The translations under genes and the position numbers were made by a program. This document shows, piece by piece, positions 1 through 6,633 of a DNA stretch of 10,212 nucleotides. Position 1 is the first letter of the stretch. Each line of letters begins with the position of its first letter. The notes under the pieces were generated by a model that worked only from the letters and a program-made list of their open reading frames with translations, ran no database searches and had not been told where the DNA came from. Origin of the DNA: Microbacteriaceae bacterium (lineage in GTDB: Bacteria; Actinomycetota; Actinomycetes; Actinomycetales; Microbacteriaceae); NCBI GenBank assembly GCA_947447385.1, contig CANFKN010000035.1, positions 1-10,212 on the forward strand, given 5' to 3'.

Positions 1-166
1 CGCACACCAGGTTTGGTTTGTCGTCTCTGGTGCTGACAAGGCAAACGCTGTTGAGGTTGCCTTTGGCGATAACCCAACGTCTTTGCCGGTTGGCCGAGTT
101 GCCGGTCGAGATGCCACCCTTTGGTTTATCGACGAAGCTGCAGCTGCATCGCTACTGGCCGAGTAG
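1..166 (+). CDS. pgl: 6-phosphogluconolactonase, C-terminal 54 residues (partial)
   Basis: Codons run from base 2 to a TAG at 164-166; the 5' part lies outside the window. The visible tail begins AHQVWFVVSGADKANAVEVA and ends with a WFIDEAAAAS stretch. The VVSGADKA segment followed by a short loop, a P-x-GRV turn and a WF-x-DE-Ala end is what the C-terminus of the Pgl/DevB branch of the NagB-like sugar-isomerase fold looks like. The enzyme hydrolyses 6-phosphogluconolactone to 6-phosphogluconate in the cytosolic oxidative pentose phosphate pathway. In actinobacteria this gene usually ends a tkt-tal-zwf-opcA-pgl cluster that converges on the secG/tpiA side, which matches its position here. Only the tail is visible, so the call rests on this motif and on synteny. 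Confidence 0.85.
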   Translation, partial: AHQVWFVVSGADKANAVEVAFGDNPTSLPVGRVAGRDATLWFIDEAAAASLLAE

Positions 167-197
167 CCGCTCGCAGCTGCGCCTTTCAAACGAATTG

Positions 198-227
198 AAA
201 AAACCCTCCGAGATTCGGAGGGTTTTT
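198..227. terminator. Bidirectional intrinsic terminator between pgl and rbpA
   Basis: A perfect 8-base-pair GC-rich stem (CCCTCCGA at 204-211, TCGGAGGG at 215-222) closes a GAT loop. It is flanked by six A on the left (198-203) and five T on the right (223-227), which can extend the stem. Read on the + strand it gives a hairpin plus U-tract 32 bases after the pgl stop. Read on the - strand it gives the same after the rbpA stop. A symmetric terminator between convergent genes is the expected arrangement. Confidence 0.93.
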
Positions 228-257
228 CGGTGATTCTTTTGGGTTTTTTCATAGCCT

Positions 258-650
258 CTAGTTGTTTGCGGCGGCTGCTGCTGCTGCTGCCTCAGCCAAA
301 CGAACACGACGCTCACGAACGGCGGCAACGGCCTCTTCAAGAAGCTCGTTTGCTTCGTCTTCGGTGCGACGTTCTTTGACATAGGCCAGGTGTGTCTTAT
401 AAGGCTCGTGCTTTGCAACCACAGGTGGGTTGTCTTTGTCTTGCCCTGCAGGCATGCCACAGTTTGGGCAGTCAAGAAACTCAGGAATGTCTGCAAGCTC
501 GACGTGAGATGCGAACTGCGGGCTTTGAACGTGACCGTTTGAGCAATAGTAACTGCGGGTTACGCGCTCAGCGCGATAGCCACGGTCTTGCTCCCCCATT
601 GGGCCAGCGCCGATGCGCGAACCACGAATTGCTGAACCACCTGTGCTCAT
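258..650 (-). CDS. rbpA: RNA polymerase-binding protein RbpA
   Basis: 130 residues. RbpA is an actinobacteria-specific protein that binds RNA polymerase and primary-type sigma factors and stabilises the open promoter complex. The N-terminus carries an IRGSRIGAGPMGE core (residues 8-20). Residues 30-68 form the RbpA core with a Cys/His set C36, H40, C61 and C64 (YYC-x3-H, CPNC). This set binds zinc in some family members. Residues about 85-115 (KTHLAYVKERR onward, charged and helical) match the sigma-interaction domain. Most family members are about 110-125 residues; this one is longer because of a tail of eight alanines and two asparagines. The start is supported by AGGGG six bases upstream. 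It follows secG by 39 bases and ends the minus-strand cluster. I saw no clear sigma-R type promoter (GGAAT/GTT) in the short gap, so it may be co-transcribed with secG. Confidence 0.95.
   Translation of the reverse strand: MSTGGSAIRGSRIGAGPMGEQDRGYRAERVTRSYYCSNGHVQSPQFASHVELADIPEFLDCPNCGMPAGQDKDNPPVVAKHEPYKTHLAYVKERRTEDEANELLEEAVAAVRERRVRLAEAAAAAAAANN
267..290 (-). repeat. Alanine-codon tract at the rbpA 3' end
   Basis: Eight consecutive Ala codons encode the end of RbpA just before AsnAsn-stop. Five of them are identical GCA triplets (TGC x5 on the + strand, 276-290), a short trinucleotide repeat in which whole-codon slippage would keep the reading frame. Confidence 0.85.
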
Positions 651-689
651 AGAGATCCCCTATAAAACTATTCTGCGAACTGCTAGTGC

Positions 690-953
690 TTAGTTGGTGA
701 ACCGGGTGATTAGACCCAAGATGACGATAACTACAGCCCAAACAACACCGATGATCACGGTGATGCGGTTTAGGTTGCGCTCGGCAACACCTGAAGAGCT
801 GAGGTTTGAAGTCATGCCACCACCGAACATGTCAGAAAGGCCACCACCGCGACCCTTGTGAAGCAAGATCAAAAGGGTTAGAAGCAAGCTCGTGATGCCA
901 AGAAGCACCTGAAGTGCAACTCTGATTGCTGGCAATAGGTCGGCGTTAAACAT
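690..953 (-). CDS. secG: Preprotein translocase subunit SecG
   Basis: 87 residues, the normal size for SecG, a non-essential membrane subunit of the SecYEG protein-export channel. There are two hydrophobic helices, about residues 12-31 and 64-83. They are joined by a Gly/Ser-rich loop containing HKGRGGGLSDMFGGG (32-46), the conserved SecG signature, followed by SSSGVAERNLNRIT (52-65). The start at 953 is backed by an AAAGGA ribosome binding site five bases upstream. Placement after tpiA and before rbpA is typical of actinobacteria and probably reflects co-transcription with glycolytic genes, not a shared function. Some actinobacteria have ppc between tpiA and secG; it is absent here. Confidence 0.96.
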   Translation of the reverse strand: MFNADLLPAIRVALQVLLGITSLLLTLLILLHKGRGGGLSDMFGGGMTSNLSSSGVAERNLNRITVIIGVVWAVVIVILGLITRFTN

Positions 954-970
954 GAGAATCCTTTGATAAG

Positions 971-1007
971 TAGCCCAATAATAGGGCTAGAGAAAATTAT
1001 AGGGCTA
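971..1007 (-). other. Intercistronic hairpin between tpiA and secG with two possible partners
   Basis: TAGCCC (971-976) is complementary to GGGCTA at 984-989 (6 base pairs, 7-base loop). It is equally complementary to GGGCTA at 1002-1007, inside the last tpiA codons. The 9-mer ATAGGGCTA is directly repeated at 981-989 and 999-1007. In the mRNA the first hairpin ends five bases before the secG ribosome binding site (959-965). There is no U-tract, so this does not look like a terminator. A role in RNA stability or secG translation is inference only. Confidence 0.45.
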
Positions 1008-1782
1008 TGTGCTTCTGAAAGCGCGCAATGCCGCTGAACTCTTCGGCATCGAGGCTGGCTCCGCCAACCAAAACGCCGTCAACTTCTGGGCTTCGCAAGA
1101 AACCAGCCACGTTAGCAGCCTTGACTGATCCGCCATAAAGAATTCGGGTTGCAGCGGCTACTTCAGCACCAAACTCGCCAGCGATTGCTTCGCGAATCTT
1201 GCCGGCAACCGAGGCCGCTTCTTCTGGGGTGGCAACCTTGCCGGTTCCAATGGCCCAAACCGGTTCATAAGCGATTACGAACTCGCCCAGACTTTCGTGG
1301 CCGGCAAGCGCAGCCAGAGTCTGGCGCACTGGAACAGCACTCTGACCTTCGGTCTCGAGTTCTTCTAGAGTTTCGCCAACACAGATCACTGGCACGATGC
1401 CGTGGCGAAACGCCGCAGCGGTCTTTGCCTGAATGTCGGCGTCAGTTTCGTTGTGGTATTGGCGACGCTCGCTGTGACCAATCAAAACGTATTTCACGTC
1501 TAGCTTCTTGAGAAACGCGCCAGAGATTTCGCCGGTGTAAGCACCGTTGTCGAACTTCGAAAGGTCTTGAGCGCCTAGGCCGATTTCGAACTTGTCAGCG
1601 TCGATTAGGGTCTGCACACTGCGAAGGTCGGTGAACGGAGGGAAAACCGCAACCTCTGCCTCGGCATAGTTGTGGCCAGCGTCTTTCAATGACCAAGCAA
1701 GCTTCTGCACGAGCGCAAGGGCTTGCTGGTGGTCAAGGTTCATCTTCCAGTTGCCTGTGATGAGAGGCACGCGCTTAGTCAT
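997..1782 (-). CDS. tpiA: Triosephosphate isomerase
   Basis: 261 residues, a full-length TIM-barrel enzyme that interconverts dihydroxyacetone phosphate and glyceraldehyde 3-phosphate in cytosolic glycolysis and gluconeogenesis. Catalytic residues are all present: N11 and K13 in GNWKMN (10-15), H103 in IGHSERR, and E173 in AYEPVWAIGTG (171-181), which includes the mobile loop 6. YGGSV (216-220) and LVGGASL (238-244) form the phosphate-binding end. The ATG lies within the end of pgk (ATGACTAA, 8-base overlap). GGAGG six bases upstream, inside pgk, serves as its ribosome binding site, so translation is probably coupled to pgk. The downstream neighbour is secG after 43 bases. Confidence 0.98.
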   Translation of the reverse strand: MTKRVPLITGNWKMNLDHQQALALVQKLAWSLKDAGHNYAEAEVAVFPPFTDLRSVQTLIDADKFEIGLGAQDLSKFDNGAYTGEISGAFLKKLDVKYVLIGHSERRQYHNETDADIQAKTAAAFRHGIVPVICVGETLEELETEGQSAVPVRQTLAALAGHESLGEFVIAYEPVWAIGTGKVATPEEAASVAGKIREAIAGEFGAEVAAATRILYGGSVKAANVAGFLRSPEVDGVLVGGASLDAEEFSGIARFQKHIAL

Positions 1783-2980
1783 TTAAAACCTCCAAGCCTG
1801 GTAGGGCTTTTCCTTCTAGAAACTCAAGGCTGGCGCCGCCGCCGGTCGAAATGTGACCGAACTGTTCGTCAGCAAAACCAAGAATGCGCACTGCAGCGGC
1901 TGAATCGCCACCGCCAACCACGCTGAGACCGTCAACCTCGGTCAGGGCCTTAGCCACTGCCTTGGTGCCGTTAGCAAAAGCTTCAATCTCAAAAACGCCC
2001 ATCGGGCCGTTCCAGAAAACGGTTTTCGCTGAAGCAATCTTTGATGCAAAGTTCGCAGCGCTGTCAGGGCCAATGTCGAGGCCAAGACCGGTGTCGCCAA
2101 ATGGGCTGCTTTCAATCGCGTCAGCAGCTGTTACGGCCACCTCTGCGTCAGCGCCAAACTTTGAGGCAACCACGATGTCGGTTGGCAATACAACCTCGAC
2201 GCCGAGTTCAGCTGCGCGCTTTAAGTAGTTCTGGCAAACTTCAATCTGGTCAACTTCAAGAAGGCTCTTGCCTACTTTGTGACCTTGAGCTGCCAAGAAT
2301 GTGAAAACCATTCCGCCACCGATTAGCAACTGGTTTACGTGAGGCAAAAGGTGGTCAATGACGCCCAGTTTGTCTGAGACTTTTGAACCACCGAGCACTA
2401 CCGCATAAGGGCGCTCTGGGGTCTTGGTCAGACGGGTTAGAACATCGAGTTCTTTTTCAATCAAAAAGCCACCAACGCTTGGCAGTGCTTTTGCAAGCTC
2501 ATAAACGCTTGCTTGTTTGCGGTGAACCACACCGAAGCCATCGCTGACGAAGAAGTCACCGAATTCGGCAAGCTTAGCCGCGAAAGCCTCGCGCTCAGCT
2601 GCATCTTTGCTGGTCTCTGCTGCGTTGAAGCGCAGGTTCTCTAGAACCGCGACTCCCCCGCTAGCAAGTGCCTTCACAGCACCCTTAGCTTCACTGCCAA
2701 CAGTGTCGGTGGCAAAAAAGACCGGCTGACCAAGCAGTTCTTCTAGTCGTGCCGCGGCTGGCGCCAAAGAATACTTTGGGTTCGGCTCGCCGTCAGGGCG
2801 ACCAAGGTGAGAGATAACAATCACCTTGGCACCCTGCTCGACTAGATATTTGATGGTCGGAACAGATGCAACGATGCGCCCGTCGTCAGTGATTCGGGTG
2901 CCGTCCAACGGCACATTCAAGTCACAACGAATGATGACGCGTTTGCCGTCAAGCGACGGCAACGAGGCGAGGTTTCGCAT
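1775..2980 (-). CDS. pgk: Phosphoglycerate kinase
   Basis: 401 residues, a normal length for bacterial Pgk. The enzyme transfers the phosphate of 1,3-bisphosphoglycerate to ADP in the first ATP-yielding step of glycolysis. The N-lobe shows RCDLNVPLDG (18-27) and SHLGRPDGEPN (57-67), which bind the substrate, and SDGFGVVHR (146-154). The C-lobe shows VLGGSKVSDK (195-204), WNGPMGVFE (323-331) and the nucleotide-binding GGGDS (356-360) and STGGGASLEFLEG (378-390). It begins 24 bases after gap and overlaps tpiA by 8 bases, giving the common gap-pgk-tpiA unit. The best upstream ribosome-binding match, CAAAGG, is 14 bases from the ATG, an unusually long spacing. No in-frame upstream start looks better, and the protein start fits the family. 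Confidence 0.98.
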   Translation of the reverse strand: MRNLASLPSLDGKRVIIRCDLNVPLDGTRITDDGRIVASVPTIKYLVEQGAKVIVISHLGRPDGEPNPKYSLAPAAARLEELLGQPVFFATDTVGSEAKGAVKALASGGVAVLENLRFNAAETSKDAAEREAFAAKLAEFGDFFVSDGFGVVHRKQASVYELAKALPSVGGFLIEKELDVLTRLTKTPERPYAVVLGGSKVSDKLGVIDHLLPHVNQLLIGGGMVFTFLAAQGHKVGKSLLEVDQIEVCQNYLKRAAELGVEVVLPTDIVVASKFGADAEVAVTAADAIESSPFGDTGLGLDIGPDSAANFASKIASAKTVFWNGPMGVFEIEAFANGTKAVAKALTEVDGLSVVGGGDSAAAVRILGFADEQFGHISTGGGASLEFLEGKALPGLEVLND

Positions 2981-3004
2981 GCTAAACCGATTAACCTTTG
3001 ATCT

Positions 3005-4012
3005 TTAGAGCTTGTTAGCGACTAGAACGGTGAGGTCAACCAAACGGTTTGAATAGCCCCACTCGTTGTCGTACCATGAGCTGATCTTGACGGTGTTGCC
3101 GATTACCTTGACCAGGCCAGCGTCAAAGATTGACGAGTGTGGGTCGGTTACGATGTCGCTTGAAACGATCTCGTCTTCGGTGTACATCAAGATGCCCTTT
3201 AGTGGGCCTTCAGCTGCAGCTGCCTTGTAAGCAGCCTTGATCTCTTCAACGGTTACTGCAGTCTTGCTAACCAAGGTTAGGTCGGTGATCGAACCGGTTG
3301 GAACTGGCACGCGAAGTGCAAAGCCGTCTAGCTTGCCCTTTAGCTCTGGCAGTACTAGGCCGATTGCCTTAGCTGCACCGGTTGATGATGGAACGATGTT
3401 GATGGCTGCTGCACGAGCACGGCGAAGGTCGCTGTGAGGGCCATCTTGCAGGTTCTGGTCAGCGGTGTAAGCGTGAATTGTGGTCATCAAACCATTCTCG
3501 ATACCGAACTTGTCGTTGAAGACCTTGGCAAGAGGAGCCAAGCAGTTGGTGGTGCAAGATGCGTTTGAAATGATGTGGTGGTTTGCTGGGTCATATAGGT
3601 GCTCGTTTACACCGATAACGAAAGTAGCGTCTTCACCGGTTGCTGGAGCTGAGATTAGAACCTTCTTGGCGCCAGCCTCGATGTGCTTCTTGGCGTCTTC
3701 AGCGTTGGTGAAACGGCCAGTTGACTCGATAACGATGTCAACGCCCAACGCGCCCCATCCGAGGTTTGCAGGGTCGCGCTCAGCAAGAACCTTGATGGTC
3801 TGGCTTCCAACGATGATGGTGTCGCCTTCAACACGAACCTCTTGAGCAAGACGGCCAGTAACTGAGTCGTACTTTAGAAGGTGAGCGAGGCTCTTAGGGT
3901 CGCTTAGGTCGTTTACTGCAACGATCTCTAGGTCTGCACCTGACGCAAGTAGTGCGCGAAGGTAGTTGCGACCAATGCGGCCGAAGCCGTTAATGCCAAC
4001 ACGAGTTGCCAT
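3005..4012 (-). CDS. gap: Glyceraldehyde-3-phosphate dehydrogenase, NAD-type
   Basis: 335 residues, a typical GapA. It oxidises and phosphorylates glyceraldehyde 3-phosphate to 1,3-bisphosphoglycerate with NAD+. The Rossmann motif is GFGRIGR (9-15). D35 followed by L36 in AVNDLSD, and P192 in the DGPH segment, favour NAD over NADP by family knowledge. The catalytic cysteine is C153 in SNASCTTN (149-156), and H180 in TTIHAYT is the general base. WYDNEWGYSNR (313-323) closes the active site. The start has a GGGAG ribosome binding site eight bases upstream. A 104-base gap separates it from sodA, enough to hold its own promoter, and pgk follows after 24 bases. Confidence 0.98.
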   Translation of the reverse strand: MATRVGINGFGRIGRNYLRALLASGADLEIVAVNDLSDPKSLAHLLKYDSVTGRLAQEVRVEGDTIIVGSQTIKVLAERDPANLGWGALGVDIVIESTGRFTNAEDAKKHIEAGAKKVLISAPATGEDATFVIGVNEHLYDPANHHIISNASCTTNCLAPLAKVFNDKFGIENGLMTTIHAYTADQNLQDGPHSDLRRARAAAINIVPSSTGAAKAIGLVLPELKGKLDGFALRVPVPTGSITDLTLVSKTAVTVEEIKAAYKAAAAEGPLKGILMYTEDEIVSSDIVTDPHSSIFDAGLVKVIGNTVKISSWYDNEWGYSNRLVDLTVLVANKL

Positions 4013-4116
4013 GTGGTTGTCTCCCGATTTTCTAATGGCGCCAAAAAGCGCACGTTTTTAGTGTGTGTAGCTTTTGTTTGGGTTTTGCCACGCGCCGTCG
4101 GGTGGAAAATCTATTA
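4013..4116 (-). promoter_or_regulatory. sodA-gap intergenic region, likely gap leader
   Basis: This 104-base gap precedes gap and is A-rich on the coding strand. It contains the gap ribosome binding site (GGGAG) and a short palindrome TGGCGCCA (4036-4043). I could not find a convincing -35/-10 pair, nor a terminator for sodA. The promoter role is inferred from its size and position ahead of a highly expressed gene set. Confidence 0.35.
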
Positions 4117-4740
4117 TCAGATTAGCAGTAAGCCCTTAGTTTGCGTGCGAGCTGCATCAAAACGAGCCTGCACGTCTGGCCAAGAAACAATGCTCCAGAA
4201 TGCCTTCACATAGTCTGCCTTGACGTTCACGTAGTCAAGATAGAAGGCGTGCTCCCACATGTCTAGCATCAAAAGCGGAACGCTGGCCGGAGCCAAGTTT
4301 CCCTGGTGGTCATAGAGCTGCTCAATGATTAGCTTTTCGCCAAGAACGTCCCAAGCGAGAATGTTCCAACCGCTGCCCTGAATGCCAAGTGCTGAAGCGT
4401 TGAAGTGCGCGCGAAAACCGTCGAATGAACCGAAGAACTCTTCGATTGCCTGAGCTAGTTCGCCCTCTGGCTTGTCGCCCCCGGTTGGGGCAAGGTTTGT
4501 CCAGAAAATAGCGTGGTTGATGTGACCGGCAAGGTTAAACGCAAGGTCCTTTTGAAGTTTGTTGACCCAAGTCATATCTTCTTTTGCGCGGGCATCTTCA
4601 AGACCTGCGATGGCAGCGTTAGCACCGTTGACATAAGCCTGGTGGTGTTTGCTGTGGTGAAGCTCCATGATGCGACCTGAGATGGCAGGTGCAAGATCGC
4701 CATAGTCGTAGCTGAGGTCAGGGAGGGTGTAAAGACCCAT
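4117..4740 (-). CDS. sodA: Superoxide dismutase, Fe/Mn family
   Basis: 207 residues, the usual size for the Fe/Mn family. It converts superoxide to oxygen and hydrogen peroxide. The metal ligands are H28 (in LHHSKHH, 27-33), H76 (in LAGHINHAIFW, 70-80), and D160 and H164 (in DMWEHAFYLDY, 160-170). QGSGW (121-125) is present. The outer-sphere glutamine appears to be Q146 in DHQGN, the position used by Mn-type and by mycobacterial enzymes, with His just before it. Metal choice (Mn, Fe or either) cannot be read safely from sequence. No signal peptide is visible, so it is probably cytosolic. AAGGAG sits six bases before the ATG. It lies between whiA (40 bases upstream) and gap. A possible own promoter overlaps the whiA stop. 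Confidence 0.97.
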   Translation of the reverse strand: MGLYTLPDLSYDYGDLAPAISGRIMELHHSKHHQAYVNGANAAIAGLEDARAKEDMTWVNKLQKDLAFNLAGHINHAIFWTNLAPTGGDKPEGELAQAIEEFFGSFDGFRAHFNASALGIQGSGWNILAWDVLGEKLIIEQLYDHQGNLAPASVPLLMLDMWEHAFYLDYVNVKADYVKAFWSIVSWPDVQARFDAARTQTKGLLLI

Positions 4741-4773
4741 TAGGGGCTCCTTAATCGCGGATTGAAGTGCTTA

Positions 4774-4801
4774 GTTAAATCTAATCGATATCGTCTGGCA
4801 A
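4774..4801 (-). promoter_or_regulatory. Candidate sodA promoter at the whiA 3' end
   Basis: On the - strand TTGCCA (4801-4796, five of six matches to a -35 box) is followed after 16 bases by TTTAAC (4779-4774, four of six matches to a -10 box). A transcript would begin near 4767, giving a leader of about 27 bases that includes the AAGGAG ribosome binding site. It overlaps the whiA stop codon. This is sequence resemblance only. Confidence 0.25.
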
Positions 4802-5755
4802 AAAGGCATCGGTGCCTGGAATTCCCAAATCTGAAGCCTTCTTGTCGGCCATTGCTAACAAACGACGAATACGCCCAGCTATTGCATCTTTGGTCATCGG
4901 TGGGTCTGAAAGGTGACCGAGTTCGTCGAGGCTTGCCTGCTTGTGCTGAAGTCGCAATTCACCGGCATATTTCAGGTGATCTGGCACATCTTCAGCAAGA
5001 ATTTCTAAGGCGCGGGCTACGCGGGCACCGGCGGCCACGGCAGCTTGGGCTGAGCGACGAAGGTTTGCGTCATCAAAGTTAGCGAGCCGGTTTGCGGTTG
5101 CACGCACTTCGCGGCGAAGGCGCATCTCCTCCCACTTCAAAACTTGACTGTGGGCGCCTATCTGGGTGAGCATGGTGGCGATTGCTTCGCCATCGCGAAT
5201 CACAACTCGAAACACCCCACGAACTTCACGAGCTTTTGCCACCACGCCCAAACGTCTTGCCACGCCCACAAGAGCCATCGCAGCTTCGTTGCCTGGAGCA
5301 GTAATCTCTAGGGCAGCTGATCGTCCAGGGTCAGTAAGCGACCCGTGTGATAAAAACGCACCGCGCCAAACTGCTTGGGCTTCAGCCATTGTGCTCGAAA
5401 TCAGTGCGGCTGGCAAACCTCTGACTGGGCGGCCACGTGAGTCTAGAAGACCGGTCTGGCGAGCGAGCACATCGCCGGCTTTAACCACGCGAACCTGATA
5501 ACGACTGCCACGACGAATGCCGCTCGGTGAAATCACCGACAGTTCGCTTTCGATGCCATAAAGTTCGACAAGGTCTTTTCTAACGCGACGAGCCAACTGT
5601 GCGGTGTCAAGCTCTGCCTCAACCACAATGCGACCCGCAATTAGATGAAGGCCTCCGCAAAAACGCAAAATGGTCGAAAGCTCAGCAGCTCGAACGGCAC
5701 TCTTGGTGATTTCAATTCGGGCGAGCTCGTCTTTAACATCGGCAGTTAGCGCCAT
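4781..5755 (-). CDS. whiA: WhiA-family DNA-binding regulator
   Basis: 324 residues, the usual length for WhiA. The family joins a LAGLIDADG homing-endonuclease-like N-terminal fold, without nuclease activity, to a C-terminal helix-turn-helix. The N-terminal part starts LTADVKDELARIE, contains RFCGGLHLIAGRI (31-43), and has the GAFLSHGSLTDP motif (132-143). The linker and HTH region includes RLANFDDANLRRSAQAA (223-239) and ends with SLDELG through MTKDAIAGRIRRLL (275-300). In Streptomyces WhiA works with WhiB to start sporulation septation. In non-sporulating relatives a role in cell division and chromosome segregation is the likelier reading. It starts two bases after the rapZ stop with AAGGA six bases upstream, so the two genes are almost certainly co-translated. 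The yvcK-type gene often found between them is missing. Confidence 0.96.
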   Translation of the reverse strand: MALTADVKDELARIEITKSAVRAAELSTILRFCGGLHLIAGRIVVEAELDTAQLARRVRKDLVELYGIESELSVISPSGIRRGSRYQVRVVKAGDVLARQTGLLDSRGRPVRGLPAALISSTMAEAQAVWRGAFLSHGSLTDPGRSAALEITAPGNEAAMALVGVARRLGVVAKAREVRGVFRVVIRDGEAIATMLTQIGAHSQVLKWEEMRLRREVRATANRLANFDDANLRRSAQAAVAAGARVARALEILAEDVPDHLKYAGELRLQHKQASLDELGHLSDPPMTKDAIAGRIRRLLAMADKKASDLGIPGTDAFLPDDID

Positions 5756-5757
5756 GT

Positions 5758-6633
5758 TTATTCCTTGCCTAGGTCTCGGTGTTTGAGGCTAACTGCCACG
5801 TCGCGGATTTTGGCGAGTTCAGTCGCGATTCGCTTTGAGATTGCTACCGAACGGTGTTTTCCGCCGGTGCAGCCGATGGCGATTGTGGCGTAGCGTTTGT
5901 TCTCTTTGAGATAACCGCGCAAAACTGGTTTTAGTGCGGCAATGTAGTTCGTTACAAACTCTTCAGCGCCATCTTGGCCCAAAACATAGTCTGCAACCTG
6001 GGGGTACTCCCCCGTGAACTGACGTAGGTCTTCGATCCAAAATGGATTCGGCAAAAACCTCGCGTCGGCAATCATGTCGGCGTCACTCGGAACGCCATAT
6101 TTGAAACCAAAACTCATTACAGTTAGCTGCAATTTGTGAGTCTCGTCAATCGAAAAGCTTTCAGCAACTCGATTTGAAAGTTGATGAATGTTTAGGTCGC
6201 TGGTGTCAAGAATTACGTCAGCAGACTCACGAAGCGTTAGTAGGCGACGACGCTCTTCTGCAATGCCGTCAAGAATGGTGCCATCGGCTTGCAGCGGGTG
6301 TGGGCGTCGCACGTTCTCAAAGCGTTTCACGAGAGCGCTGTCGTTGGCTTCAAGAAACAGAACCTTGATGTCAACACTTCGAGCCTTGACCAATGCCAGG
6401 TTTTGGTTGAGCTCGCTGAAGAATTCACCGCCACGAACGTCAATCACCACGGCAAGTCGAGGCAGCGGGGTCTCGGCTAGACCGAACAGTTCTGCGATTG
6501 GCACAAGCATCTGTGGCGGTAGGTTGTCAACGACATACCAGCCGAGATCTTCAAGTGCTTTGCCTACGGTTGATCGACCGGCGCCAGACATGCCCGTAAC
6601 AATAAGCAGTTCATGCTGCTTGCTCTGGTTCAT
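5758..6633 (-). CDS. rapZ: RapZ/YvcJ-family nucleotide-binding protein
   Basis: 291 residues, full length for the family. The N-terminal P-loop is GMSGAGRST (14-22), followed by LEDLGWYVVDNLPP (27-40). The C-terminal domain carries MSFGFKYGVPSDADMIADAR (173-192), RFLPNPFW (192-199) and the GCTGGKHRSV motif (254-263) seen in RapZ. In E. coli RapZ adapts RNase E to the GlmZ small RNA to control amino-sugar synthesis; in Bacillus the homologue is a GTP/ATP-binding protein (YvcJ). No GlmZ is expected here, so the RNA-adaptor job should not be assumed. The P-loop has Arg (R20) where the classical motif has Lys, a variant I recall from other actinobacterial homologues. AAAGGGG precedes the ATG. It follows a 178-base gap after uvrC and is read straight into whiA. 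Confidence 0.95.
   Translation of the reverse strand: MNQSKQHELLIVTGMSGAGRSTVGKALEDLGWYVVDNLPPQMLVPIAELFGLAETPLPRLAVVIDVRGGEFFSELNQNLALVKARSVDIKVLFLEANDSALVKRFENVRRPHPLQADGTILDGIAEERRRLLTLRESADVILDTSDLNIHQLSNRVAESFSIDETHKLQLTVMSFGFKYGVPSDADMIADARFLPNPFWIEDLRQFTGEYPQVADYVLGQDGAEEFVTNYIAALKPVLRGYLKENKRYATIAIGCTGGKHRSVAISKRIATELAKIRDVAVSLKHRDLGKE

Noticed and set aside
18..233. A 71-codon + strand frame overlapping the pgl tail
   Set aside because: The frame starting at base 2 gives a clear 6-phosphogluconolactonase C-terminus ending at 166. The other frame runs on through the terminator and has no family features.
152..496. A 114-codon - strand frame overlapping rbpA
   Set aside because: It reads through the terminator and overlaps rbpA out of frame. 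The Gln-rich run is just the GCA repeat read in another frame.
3480..3845. A 121-codon open frame on the + strand opposite gap
   Set aside because: It is the complement of a highly conserved enzyme gene with strong codon bias. No protein family is recognisable.
4036..4043. Palindrome TGGCGCCA in the gap leader as an operator
   Set aside because: An 8-base palindrome is too short to support a call. It is not repeated in the window and is not tied to a visible promoter.
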